64,000 bases of DNA from Pleurocapsales cyanobacterium LEGE 06147. Its GTDB lineage: Bacteria; Cyanobacteriota; Cyanobacteriia; Cyanobacteriales; Xenococcaceae. The DNA is taken from NCBI GenBank assembly GCA_015207585.1, contig JADEWQ010000015.1, forward strand, positions 1 to 64,000. Direction: 5' to 3'. The translations under genes were made by a program, and so were the position numbers. Position 1 is the first letter of the stretch, and every line of letters begins with the position of its first letter. Below are positions 18,367-28,005 of this stretch, in pieces. The notes under the pieces are model-generated. The model made no database searches and was not told where the DNA came from. It saw nothing but the letters and a program-made list of their open reading frames with translations.

Positions 18367-21300
18367 TTAAAGCGCTCGAGCCTCAAAATCAAAAGTTACT
18401 TGTTTTTCTAACATTGCAATAATTTCTTTTTGTTTTTCAGTCAACAAACATACATCTTTTAAACAACTATTGGGATTGTTGATGATAAACTCGAGCAAGA
18501 TTTTAAAATGAGTTAGTATTGCGTCAATCGTGCCGACATCAACCAAATTAAAATCATAGTTTATTCCTATTAATAAAGGAAAAACGGGAACTACAACTAC
18601 AGTAACGGGATAATTAATCTTATAAAAAGTATTGAAGCCAGTAACTTCTATTTCTCTTTTATCTTCCCGTAAAGTTTCGGGTTCTGGTAAATTTTCAAAG
18701 ACCACAATACTTTCAAATAAAGACGAACTTGGTGGTATTTCACTCCAGGCTTTTACTTCTACTAAAGGACTATATTCGTATTGACGAATTTCAACTAATA
18801 ATTTTTGGAGTTGTTTGAGCCAAGGTAATACAGCCTGTTCGGGATCGACCGTCACTCTAACTGGTAGAGTATTAATTAACATTCCCACAATGGATTCAAC
18901 ACCCTCTAATTCCGGTGGGCGACCCGAAACAGTACAGCCGTATACTACTTCGGGTTGGCTGCTGTAATAACTAAGTAAGATTGCCCAAGTTCCTTGGATT
19001 AAAGTATTTAAAGTCAAGTGATTTTGTTTGACAAAATCATTGAGTGCGCTACTCATTGCTGGAGATAAAGCAATTTGTCGATCGTCGTATTGTTCTTGGC
19101 GATTTTGTGTAGGAGGTGCTGTCGTATCGCCATACACCTCGACATATAGATTATTGAGAGGAATTGGGGTTTTAATTCCTGCTAGCATTCGTCGCCAAAA
19201 CCGCTCTGCTTGAGATACGTCTTGTCTTTGCAACCAGTCAATATAACTACGGAAAGGAGTGCTAGGAGCTAAAGACAACTCTCGTTTTTCACAAATAGTC
19301 TGGTAGATCTGAATTACTTCATTAAGAAGTAGAGGAACTGACCAACCATCTGCCACAATAAAATGTCTACTCCAAACAAGTTCGTAGATATCGTCAGCAA
19401 GGCGCAACAAAGTCAAGCGCATCGGACAGGGTTGAGCTAAATCGAAGGTATTGGCGCGATCGCGTTTTAAAAAGGAGTTCAATTGTTCTTGTTGTCGCTC
19501 GACCTCAATGTCTCGCCAATCATGATATTCAAAGGGTACGGTTACTTGTTTGTAAACAACTTGTAGGGGTTGCTCCACATCTTCCCAATAAAAACTAGTA
19601 CGCAAGATAGTGTGTCTTTGGATTACTTGCTGCCAAGCTTGTTCAAAGGCATCAAGATCGAGGAATGTTTTTAAGGTAAAGGTAGCTTGGAACAAATACA
19701 GTCCGTTTTCCGAATCGTATAAGCTGTGGAAAAGGATGCCTTTTTGTATGGGTGTAAGTTCGTAGATGTCTTCAATTATCTCTAAGCGAGCAGGGGCAAT
19801 CTTATCTTTTAATTGGAGTAATAAGGCTTCATAACTATTTTGTCTGGAAGTTAAATCAATTTCTGGAGCAGAATGTTTTGTAGTTATCTCGGCTGCCAAA
19901 CTAGCAACGGTAGGATATTCAAATATTTGCTTGGGGGTAGCTTGTAACCCTGCTTGGTTAACTTTAGCGACGATTTGAATACTTAAAATTGAGTCTCCCC
20001 CTAACTCGAAGAAATTGTCGTGTATGCTTACTCGTTCGATTTCCAGTACTTGTGCCCAAATATCGACCAGTATTGCTTCTGTAGGATTGCGAGGAGGGAC
20101 AAATTCCTTTTCTGGCTGAGGTTTTACCTTATCTGGTTCGGGTAATGCTTGCCGATCTACCTTGCCATTAGAGGTTAGCGGCAAAGCCTTTAACTGTACC
20201 CAGACAGCAGGAACCATATAGTCTGGTAATCTTTGTTTGAGAAAATCTTGTAAGTCTGTGTCGGTTAAGATTTGCTGTTGTTCTGGAACGATATAAGCCA
20301 CAAGACGTTCAGTTCCATGGTCGGTTCTAACTGTGGTAATTGCATCTTTAATAAGAGGATGTTGCCGTAATGTAGATTCTATTTCTCCTAATTCGATTCG
20401 ATAACCCCGAATTTTTACTTGGTGGTCAATTCTGCCTAAGAATTCTAAATTCCCATCGGGTAAATAACGTGCTTTATCTCCAGTTTTGTAAAGAAAAGGC
20501 AGGAGGCAGGAGGCAGAAGGACGGGGCTTACAAGCTGCGGAAGTAAATTCCGCAGACAGCCCCTCCAGAAGGTGCTTATTATCTGAAGTAAGCTGTTCGA
20601 TGAAAGGATTGATGATAAATTTTTCTTTGGTTAATTCTGGTTCGTTAAAATAGCCTCTGGCGAGATTTTTGCCTCCGATATAGATTTCTCCCGGTACGCC
20701 TATAGATACTGGTTGTAAATTGCGATCGAGAAGGTAAATTTGAGTATTAGCGATCGCTTTACCTAAAGGTACTGTTTCGGAGGGAGAGACAATTGTTTCT
20801 GGGGTAATAGCAAAAGTACAAACTCCGACGGTGGATTCTGTAGGTCCATAATGGTTAAAGATTTGGCAATTGGGTTGATATTGTTGGATTTTATGGACTA
20901 ATTGCCAGCTTAAGGTTTCCCCACCCAAAATTAAGCATTTTTTCGGTAATATTTTCTCTGGCTGGGCAGCACTCAGTAAAGCATTCAAGTGAGAGGGAAC
21001 TATTTTTAGACAATCTAGGGAATAGCGATCGCTATAATCAGCAAATGCTTCGGGATGAGTTGCTCTTTCTGGGGAGATGATATGCAGACAGCCACCAGTT
21101 AACAAAGCAGGAAAGATCGCGGTATTGCCTAAATCGGCTGCTAAGGAGGAAACTAGGGCAAAACTCTCGTTCTCTTTTAAGTTAAGCCTGTCGGAGATAG
21201 CAAAACAATAATTGAGGAGTTGTTGTTGTTCGATAGCTACTCCTTTAGGTTTTCCAGTCGAACCAGAAGTAAATAGGACATATGCCAAATTTTCTATTGT

Positions 21301-23055
21301 CGTTATGTTAACTGGATTGGCATTATTTTCCTTCTCGATCTTTTCCCAGTCCTCTTCTAGACAAATTATTTCTCTGGTAGATTGAGGTAAAGTAGGAACT
21401 AATTGTTGCTGGGTTAAGACTATCTCAGTAGCTTCCAAGCGATCGCGCAACGCTGCGGTGGGTAGATTAGAATCTAGAGGTAAGTACGCGCCTCCTGCTT
21501 TGAGTATTCCTAAAAGTCCGATAATCGATAGATGGGATTTTTCTAAGTACAATCCTACTAAAACTTCTGGTTTAACCCCTCGCTGGCGTAAATAATGAGC
21601 TAGCTGATTAGCTTGGTGGTTGAGTTGGGCATAAGTTAACTGTTCTTTTTCAAACACAACTGCAAGGTGTTCGGGCGTTTTTTGTACCTGCGCTTCAAAC
21701 AGTTGATGAATACATTTGTCTTGTGGATAGTCTTTTTGAGTTTGATTGAACTCGTAGAGAATTTTCTGGAGATCTCTTGAAGCAAGAATGGCTAATCGAT
21801 CAATTCTGGTTTCTGGGTTTTGTATGGCATCTTCTAAGAGGGTTTGAAACTGTTGAGCAATATTGGTAATAGTATCTGGAGAAAAATAATTGAGATCGTA
21901 GCTAATTTCTATCAGTAAAGAGTTATGGGGACGAATACCAGAGAGTTTGAGTTTAAATTTTTCAATACAGCTAGATTGTTTTAACAGGGAAAAAGCTACT
22001 TCTTCCGCCTCTCGCGGAGGGGGCAATTCTTCAAACCCAAACCCAATGGGAAACGCTAAATTGTCATCAGCTACAGATTCTGGTACAAAATAATCTTGCC
22101 ATTCTCGAACTGATTCTAAAGTCTGATTATTTAGTTCTAAAACTTCAGTAAAAGTCAGCTCGGGGGTGAAATCGCTCTTAATTGGCAGCCAAGTCGCCAA
22201 AAATCCCATAATCGAATGCATTTCTTCATATTCTCGGCGATCGCAGTCAAACCCGATGACGATGCTTGGCTCTTCAGTCAGTCGCCAGATCAGTATTTGC
22301 CAACAGGCTAGTAAGATTATTGCTGTAGTAGTTCGATACTCTTGGGCAATAGTTTCCAGTTTAGCTGTTAACTCTGAAGCAATCGCCACATCTAAAGTCT
22401 TAATCTTCAATGGCGATGCTTTTAAAGACTTATGTTCTCCAGGTAATCTCAATCCAGTTAGAGAGGTAAGCTGTTGTTGCTGCCAAAATTTTTGTGCCGT
22501 CTCTGCATCTTCATCTGTTAATAATTGGTTTTGCCATTCGGAAAATTGAACGTACTGTAATTCTTCTAAAGACGGATCTAGATAGTTAGAATAGCCGTCG
22601 ACAATTTCGTTAAACAGATTTTTTAGCGTCCAGCGATCGCCACACAAAGCAGGTAAAGTAATCTGTAGGATGTAGCTAGTTGAAGCAACTTGGTATAAAA
22701 CTAAACGTAAGACTGGCTCGCTTTCTAGGTTATATTTTTGCTGTCTGGCTAACTCAAACAACTCTTCAAGATTTAACTGGCAATCGCTCAGTTGCCTTTT
22801 TTCCCATCCAAACCAATGGCGATCGCCAATAGTCATAACTGGCAGTTTAACACCAGGTAAACGACTGAAGTTGGTTCTCAATATTTGATGACGAGCGATA
22901 ATTTGTTCGACAACCTTTTTTAATCTTGCTGGTTGTAAATCACCTTCGATGGCGATCGCAGCTTGAGTTAAATAAACCGAATCATTTTGTTGTAGCAACC
23001 AAAGTCTTTGTTGTTGAGGTGAAAGCTGAAAGCCTTGCAGAGTTGAAGTCGGCAT
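18367..23055 (-). CDS. NRPS: interface-like C*-A(Asp)-PCP-C-like (catalytic His lost)
   Basis: The 1562-residue protein opens with the same kind of atypical C domain as 3750-8207; the catalytic motif reads LPALCGD near residue 138. The A domain specificity residues read D-L-T-K-I-G-H-V-G, matching the Asp code, and the PCP has LGGDSILSI near 1021. A second C-superfamily domain follows (LTPIQKGILFHSL, then GCTVSGRPPELEG). It has the look of a full C or dual domain, but the active site reads RHFIVADGWS, so the second (catalytic) His of HHxxxDG is Phe. The loop before YKTGD holds an inserted palindromic repeat. The next module lacks the N-terminal half of its own C domain. The Asp loaded here is a likely second substrate of the fused beta-hydroxylase, acting in trans. 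Confidence 0.92.
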   Translation of the reverse strand: MPTSTLQGFQLSPQQQRLWLLQQNDSVYLTQAAIAIEGDLQPARLKKVVEQIIARHQILRTNFSRLPGVKLPVMTIGDRHWFGWEKRQLSDCQLNLEELFELARQQKYNLESEPVLRLVLYQVASTSYILQITLPALCGDRWTLKNLFNEIVDGYSNYLDPSLEELQYVQFSEWQNQLLTDEDAETAQKFWQQQQLTSLTGLRLPGEHKSLKASPLKIKTLDVAIASELTAKLETIAQEYRTTTAIILLACWQILIWRLTEEPSIVIGFDCDRREYEEMHSIMGFLATWLPIKSDFTPELTFTEVLELNNQTLESVREWQDYFVPESVADDNLAFPIGFGFEELPPPREAEEVAFSLLKQSSCIEKFKLKLSGIRPHNSLLIEISYDLNYFSPDTITNIAQQFQTLLEDAIQNPETRIDRLAILASRDLQKILYEFNQTQKDYPQDKCIHQLFEAQVQKTPEHLAVVFEKEQLTYAQLNHQANQLAHYLRQRGVKPEVLVGLYLEKSHLSIIGLLGILKAGGAYLPLDSNLPTAALRDRLEATEIVLTQQQLVPTLPQSTREIICLEEDWEKIEKENNANPVNITTIENLAYVLFTSGSTGKPKGVAIEQQQLLNYCFAISDRLNLKENESFALVSSLAADLGNTAIFPALLTGGCLHIISPERATHPEAFADYSDRYSLDCLKIVPSHLNALLSAAQPEKILPKKCLILGGETLSWQLVHKIQQYQPNCQIFNHYGPTESTVGVCTFAITPETIVSPSETVPLGKAIANTQIYLLDRNLQPVSIGVPGEIYIGGKNLARGYFNEPELTKEKFIINPFIEQLTSDNKHLLEGLSAEFTSAACKPRPSASCLLPFLYKTGDKARYLPDGNLEFLGRIDHQVKIRGYRIELGEIESTLRQHPLIKDAITTVRTDHGTERLVAYIVPEQQQILTDTDLQDFLKQRLPDYMVPAVWVQLKALPLTSNGKVDRQALPEPDKVKPQPEKEFVPPRNPTEAILVDIWAQVLEIERVSIHDNFFELGGDSILSIQIVAKVNQAGLQATPKQIFEYPTVASLAAEITTKHSAPEIDLTSRQNSYEALLLQLKDKIAPARLEIIEDIYELTPIQKGILFHSLYDSENGLYLFQATFTLKTFLDLDAFEQAWQQVIQRHTILRTSFYWEDVEQPLQVVYKQVTVPFEYHDWRDIEVERQQEQLNSFLKRDRANTFDLAQPCPMRLTLLRLADDIYELVWSRHFIVADGWSVPLLLNEVIQIYQTICEKRELSLAPSTPFRSYIDWLQRQDVSQAERFWRRMLAGIKTPIPLNNLYVEVYGDTTAPPTQNRQEQYDDRQIALSPAMSSALNDFVKQNHLTLNTLIQGTWAILLSYYSSQPEVVYGCTVSGRPPELEGVESIVGMLINTLPVRVTVDPEQAVLPWLKQLQKLLVEIRQYEYSPLVEVKAWSEIPPSSSLFESIVVFENLPEPETLREDKREIEVTGFNTFYKINYPVTVVVVPVFPLLIGINYDFNLVDVGTIDAILTHFKILLEFIINNPNSCLKDVCLLTEKQKEIIAMLEKQVTFDFEARAL
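20500..20575. repeat. In-frame palindromic and GGCAGGA repeats in A domain loop
   Basis: A GGCAGGA tandem (ggcaggaggcaggaggcaga) is followed by a hairpin-forming unit in which GGGCT...AGCCC flanks CTGCGGAA...TTCCGCAG (about 20524-20562). Both are translated just before YKTGD as EGLSAEFTSAACKPRPSASC. The paralogous domain at 3750-8207 has the same flanking residues (TSDNKHLL...PFLYKTGD) without the insert, so this is a recent in-frame insertion. Confidence 0.8.
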
Positions 23056-23093
23056 AAATTTTATAATCCTACTTGCTGAAATTTAAAAAGAAA

Positions 23094-26000
23094 TTAGGAA
23101 ATTTGAGGTTTAATTGTTTTAAATTTTGCTAATTTAGAAAGCTTTTTGCGCTGTTTGGCTCTATTTAGTTCTTCTTTTTCGCGATCGCTCAACATTTCGA
23201 GAGTATTAATTCGAGCATCGGGTGTTTTCGTAACGCTGTTGAGTAAATTTTGGAAGTGAATTGACAAGCGGGTAATAGTAGTTGCAGTAAACAAATCTGC
23301 GTTATATTGCCACTCTCCCTCAATTCCTCTTTCTGTTTCTTTTAAAAACAAAGCCAAATCGAATCTCGCGATCGCATCGTCTACTTCCATCAGCTTTAAG
23401 CTCAATCCTGGTAGTTCAAAAGCTGCCATGGGAGTATTTTGCAGCACTAGTAATACCTGAAATAGAGGCGGAGTATGACTCAAATATCTTTCGGGTTGTA
23501 AGGCTTTAACCAAACGATCAAAAGGTAAATCTTGATGAGCATAAGCTCCTAAGGTTACCTCCCGTACTCGTTGCAATAACTCCGTAAAACTAGGATTACC
23601 GCTTAAATTTGTACGTAAAACTAATAAATTAACGAAAAAACCAATTAGAGATTCTATTTCCGAGCGATTGCGGTTGGCTACATCAGTACCGACTACAATA
23701 TCATCTTGACTGGTATAGCGTTGGAGCAATATTTGCAAAACTGCCAACACAGTCATAAACAAGCTCACTCCTTTTTGTCGCGCTAGTCTAGTGACTGCTT
23801 GAGACAAATCTGGAGGAATAATAAAAGTTTCTTTAGCACTGGGATTAGTAGTAATTTCTTGTCTGGAACGAGAAGTGGGTAAGTTTAATACGGGGAGATT
23901 ATGGCTTAATTGTTGTTGCCAATAAGCCAACTGAGTGGCTAAAAACTCTTCCTGTAATAGTTTGCGTTGCCAAACGGCAAAATCTGCATACTGAATTGGT
24001 AACTTTGGTAGTGGATTTAGTCGATCGTTAACAAAGGCTGCATAAAGTGTCGATAGTTCCCGAATAAAGACTCCCGTGGACCAAGCATCGGAGATAATAT
24101 GATGCATGGTAATTAACAACAGATGTTTATTACTCTTTAGTCGCAAAAGAATAAGCCTAAACAAGGGAACTTGAGTTAAGTCAAATACTTGCTGGGTATA
24201 GACTTGTCCCAGTCGTTTTATTTCCTTTTCTCGTTCGCTTGGTGTTAACTCTTGTAAATCGGCGATCGCTAAATTAATTGTTAACTCAGCAGCAATTTTT
24301 TGTTTCGGTTGACCATCAACAATGGCAAAACTCGTCCGTAATACCTCATGTCGTCTGACAATTTCGTTGATGCTGTCTGCCAGGGCGTTTAGGTTGAGAT
24401 CGCCTTTTAGTTCTAAGATATTAGAGCCATTGTAGGCAAATGATTCTGGTTCTAATTGAGCGAGAAACCAAAGTCGTTGTTGGGCAAAGGATAAAGGTAA
24501 ATCCCGATCTCTAAGTATAGGTTGAATTGGTGGTATTTCTACACCAGTATTAGCTTTTTCGAGTTGGTTAGCTAATTGAGCTACTGTCGGGGTTTCAAAT
24601 AGACAGCGTAAAGGCAATTCCACTGACAAACTTTGACGTATCTTAGAGATAACTTGAGTCGCCAGTAAAGAATGTCCACCCAATTCAAAGAAGTTATCGT
24701 GGATGCCTACTTGCTTTAAATTCAGCACTTCCTGCCAAATATTAGCAATCTTTTCTTCTTTATAGTTACGAGGGGCAATGTAGCTTTCTTTATCTGTAGT
24801 TGTATAAGAATCCGGAATAGGTAAAGAGTTGCGATCAATCTTGCCATTGGGAGTCAAAGGAAAAGCTTCTAACTCCAAAAAGGCGGAAGGAATCATATAC
24901 TCTGGTAATTTTTGTTTGAGAAAATTTCTTAGTTCTTGGATGTCTAAGTTTTGCGATCGCTCCCAGATAAAATAAGCTACTAATCTTTTATCGCCTAAAC
25001 TATCGTGGCGATCGCTCACTACACAATCTTTAATTGCTGGGTATTTAGCGATAACCGCTTCAATTTCCCCTAATTCAAGCCGAAAACCCCGAATTTTTAC
25101 TTGATTATCAATCCTACCTAAATATTCGATCCTACCATCCGGCAACCATCTGCCTAAATCCCCTGTTTTATAGAGTAAATCTACTTCTGTTCCTGGTAAG
25201 GGGTTGGCTGTTTCAGGAAATGGATTGGGGATAAAACTTGCTTCGCTTTTCTCTTCATTGCGCCAATATCCTATACCGACTCCATAACCGGATACACAAA
25301 TTTCTCCCGCTACACCGATGGGTACTAATTGTAGATGGCGATCTAGGATGTATAAATTTAAGTTGGCTAAAGATTTACCTATCGAGACAGTGCGTTGAGT
25401 TGTTGGTAGGGGGTGCTCGATAATCTCTTGAGTAATATCGTCACTAGCTTCAGAAGGGCCATAAGCATTCACTACAGCAATATTAGGATATAACTTAAGC
25501 CAGTCATTAACTAAATCTACTGAAACCGCTTCCCCAGTCACCATCATCCATTGCAGAGAGGGTAATTGTCTGGCTTGGGGGGATAAACCCGAAAGATAAT
25601 CTAATAAACCTCTGAGAACTACTGGCACTAATTCCACCAAAGTAATCTTGCTTTGTTGAATTAGTTGAAATAACTTTGAAGGATCGCAGACAGTCTCGGT
25701 GTTGACAATAACGGTTTTCCCGCCAATGAGAATTGGTGCTAAAAATTGCCAGACGGAAATATCCGAGGAAGCGGGTGCACTTTGGAGGAAAGTTAGATTT
25801 TCTGTTAGTTCTAGGGCATCATATTGAGCATAAAGATGATTAATTGCTCCACCATGTCTGATCGTTACTCCTTTGGGCAATCCTGTAGAACCAGAGGTAT
25901 AAATCGTGTATGCAGGTTCAACTCCAGTGAGATCTAGTTCTAAATTAGCTGTTGATAAATTCTGAAAATCCTGTGGAGTATATATTTTAAAGGTTTGAGC

Positions 26001-27926
26001 AATGGCAGCTTTTGTATTTCGATCGCAGTTATCTACAGAGACAATATAGTTTAACTGAGGACAATTTTCTAAAATACTGGCAGAATTCTCCAAACATAAA
26101 CGATCGCTCAGTAAAATTTTACTTTCACTGTGAGCAAGTATGTAGGCAATTCTTTCTGGCGGATAGCTGCGATCGATGGGAACATAAACTCCCCCTGCTT
26201 TTAAAACTGCTAATATGGCGATCGCAAAATTGGCACTTCTTTCCTGCCAAATACTAACAAATTCTCCTGGCTGTAAATCTAAACTTTGAAGCAATCTTGC
26301 TATTTGATTGGCTCTAGCATTTAGCTCGCGATAAGTTAATTTAAGATCGCGATGAACTACCGCAATTTTGTCGGGGGTTTTTGCTACTTGAGCCTCAAAA
26401 AGTCGCTCGATTGTTTGGGTAACGGGATAATTTTGGCTATTGTGGTTAAATTCAACTAATAATTGTTGCTTTTGGGCTGCTGTTAACAGATTGATTTGAG
26501 ATATATGCAAGTCGGGATTGACAACAACATTTTCTAACAGGGTTTGATAATGTATTAACATTCCCTTGATGTCATCAGCCCCAAAGCGATCGTTATTATA
26601 TTCAAAACAAACATTCAAACCGCGATCGCTGTTTCTGATTTCTAGGGTAAGGTCAAATAATGCCGTTCCATTATCGAGCGGTACTTCTTCTACTGTTAAT
26701 CCTGGTAGTTCTAAGTCTGAAGCTGGCAGATTATACAAAATGAACATCACTTGAAATAGAGGAGACTGGCTCATATTTCTTTCTGGATGCAATTGAGCGA
26801 CTAATTTTTCAAAGGGTAAATCTTGATGACAATAAGCTTCAAGGGCTACTTTTTTAACTTGTTGAAGTAACTCGGAAAAAGTTGGATCGCCTGATAAATC
26901 GCTGCGTAGAACTAAAGTATTGATAAATATACCAATCGCTCCTTCCAATTCTGGACGACTTCGATTAGCAATAGGCGAACCTACTAAAATATCTTCTAAA
27001 TCCGTATAGCGATACAACAAAACTTTGAATGCTGCTAACAGCAACATAAACAAAGTGACATTTTTTTGTTGACTTAAAGTTTTAAGGGCTTGGCTTAGTT
27101 GTGGCGATAGTAAAACTAATTCCTTTGCACCTCGATAAGAATCTATTTTAGTTGTTTTTATTTGCCGATGAATACTAGGAATTTCTAGATTAGGTAAACT
27201 GCCCTTTAGTTGCTTCTTCCAGTAATCAAGTTGAGTCGCAAAAATATTATCTGGTAGCTGTTTTTCCCATAAAGCAAAGTCTGTATATTGGATGGGTAAT
27301 TCTGGTAGAGAAGGAGATTTTTTCCCTTGAAAGTCTGCATACAGTGTGGCTATTTCTCGGATAAAGATACCCATCGACCAACCATCGCAGATGATATGAT
27401 GTACCACTATCAACCATAAATATTTTTGGTCTGACAAGCGATACAGTTTGCTCCTAAATAAAGGACATTCAGATAAATCGAAAGGTTTTCGAGCTTCCTG
27501 GGCGGCTAACTCCATCGCTCTCGCTTCGGGGTTTGATTGCTGTTCTATTTCTACTATCGGCAAAGTTACCCAGAGACTAGAAGCAATCTGGGCAATTGGT
27601 TTTCCATCCCTAGCAACAAACTTACTTCGCAGAACTTGATGCCGCTGAATAACTCGATTAAAACTGCGTTCTAGTGCGGTTATATCCAAATAACCCGTTA
27701 TTTTAAAAAGACTAATTTCGTTGTATAGGGGAAAATCTGGCTGTAACTGATGGAGAAGCCATAGCCTCTCTTGAGCATAGGATACAATTCCCGTATCAGA
27801 ATTTGGCTGCGAATTACTTACTAATCGTGGTTTTAAATTATTCAACCCTTTTTCCTTAAGACGACGTTCCAACAACGCCCTTTGTTCGGGAGAAAGAGCA
27901 GCAATTCTTTGAGAAAAGTCCTTCAT
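23094..27926 (-). CDS. NRPS: C-A(Dab)-PCP-C
   Basis: The 1610-residue synthetase has C1 with an intact HHIICDGWS near residue 177. The A domain ends around YKTGD near 917 and its specificity residues read D-I-W-E-M-T-A-D-D (2,4-diaminobutyrate-like). The PCP has LGGHSLLAT near 1084, and C2 has HHIISDAWS near 1280. C2 ends the protein after a Lys-rich tail and would condense with the Asp loaded by the next protein (18367-23055), which starts with the non-catalytic C* domain. The module order is therefore C (here), then C*-A-PCP on the partner. It follows the PKS by 79 bp. Segments of its A domain are almost identical at DNA level to 14127-16880, indicating duplication or gene conversion. Confidence 0.93.
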   Translation of the reverse strand: MKDFSQRIAALSPEQRALLERRLKEKGLNNLKPRLVSNSQPNSDTGIVSYAQERLWLLHQLQPDFPLYNEISLFKITGYLDITALERSFNRVIQRHQVLRSKFVARDGKPIAQIASSLWVTLPIVEIEQQSNPEARAMELAAQEARKPFDLSECPLFRSKLYRLSDQKYLWLIVVHHIICDGWSMGIFIREIATLYADFQGKKSPSLPELPIQYTDFALWEKQLPDNIFATQLDYWKKQLKGSLPNLEIPSIHRQIKTTKIDSYRGAKELVLLSPQLSQALKTLSQQKNVTLFMLLLAAFKVLLYRYTDLEDILVGSPIANRSRPELEGAIGIFINTLVLRSDLSGDPTFSELLQQVKKVALEAYCHQDLPFEKLVAQLHPERNMSQSPLFQVMFILYNLPASDLELPGLTVEEVPLDNGTALFDLTLEIRNSDRGLNVCFEYNNDRFGADDIKGMLIHYQTLLENVVVNPDLHISQINLLTAAQKQQLLVEFNHNSQNYPVTQTIERLFEAQVAKTPDKIAVVHRDLKLTYRELNARANQIARLLQSLDLQPGEFVSIWQERSANFAIAILAVLKAGGVYVPIDRSYPPERIAYILAHSESKILLSDRLCLENSASILENCPQLNYIVSVDNCDRNTKAAIAQTFKIYTPQDFQNLSTANLELDLTGVEPAYTIYTSGSTGLPKGVTIRHGGAINHLYAQYDALELTENLTFLQSAPASSDISVWQFLAPILIGGKTVIVNTETVCDPSKLFQLIQQSKITLVELVPVVLRGLLDYLSGLSPQARQLPSLQWMMVTGEAVSVDLVNDWLKLYPNIAVVNAYGPSEASDDITQEIIEHPLPTTQRTVSIGKSLANLNLYILDRHLQLVPIGVAGEICVSGYGVGIGYWRNEEKSEASFIPNPFPETANPLPGTEVDLLYKTGDLGRWLPDGRIEYLGRIDNQVKIRGFRLELGEIEAVIAKYPAIKDCVVSDRHDSLGDKRLVAYFIWERSQNLDIQELRNFLKQKLPEYMIPSAFLELEAFPLTPNGKIDRNSLPIPDSYTTTDKESYIAPRNYKEEKIANIWQEVLNLKQVGIHDNFFELGGHSLLATQVISKIRQSLSVELPLRCLFETPTVAQLANQLEKANTGVEIPPIQPILRDRDLPLSFAQQRLWFLAQLEPESFAYNGSNILELKGDLNLNALADSINEIVRRHEVLRTSFAIVDGQPKQKIAAELTINLAIADLQELTPSEREKEIKRLGQVYTQQVFDLTQVPLFRLILLRLKSNKHLLLITMHHIISDAWSTGVFIRELSTLYAAFVNDRLNPLPKLPIQYADFAVWQRKLLQEEFLATQLAYWQQQLSHNLPVLNLPTSRSRQEITTNPSAKETFIIPPDLSQAVTRLARQKGVSLFMTVLAVLQILLQRYTSQDDIVVGTDVANRNRSEIESLIGFFVNLLVLRTNLSGNPSFTELLQRVREVTLGAYAHQDLPFDRLVKALQPERYLSHTPPLFQVLLVLQNTPMAAFELPGLSLKLMEVDDAIARFDLALFLKETERGIEGEWQYNADLFTATTITRLSIHFQNLLNSVTKTPDARINTLEMLSDREKEELNRAKQRKKLSKLAKFKTIKPQIS

Positions 27927-28005
27927 ACACTCAGCTAATAATCTTGCCAGATTGAAGTTTGTTAATAATTTTTCTTAATAAATAGCGGAAAAAAGAGTGC
28001 TTTCC

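Noticed and set aside
18367-19800. Epimerisation domain at the end of 18367-23055, suggested by the LGGDSI-type PCP
   Set aside because: The domain has the GCTVSGRPPELEG and INTLPVRV features of condensation or dual domains and lacks E-domain motifs. I call it C-like with a lost catalytic His.
22600-22700. Heterocyclisation domain at the start of 18367-23055
   Set aside because: No DxxxxD motif is seen; the motif is LPALCGD and the downstream A domain codes for Asp, not Cys, Ser or Thr.
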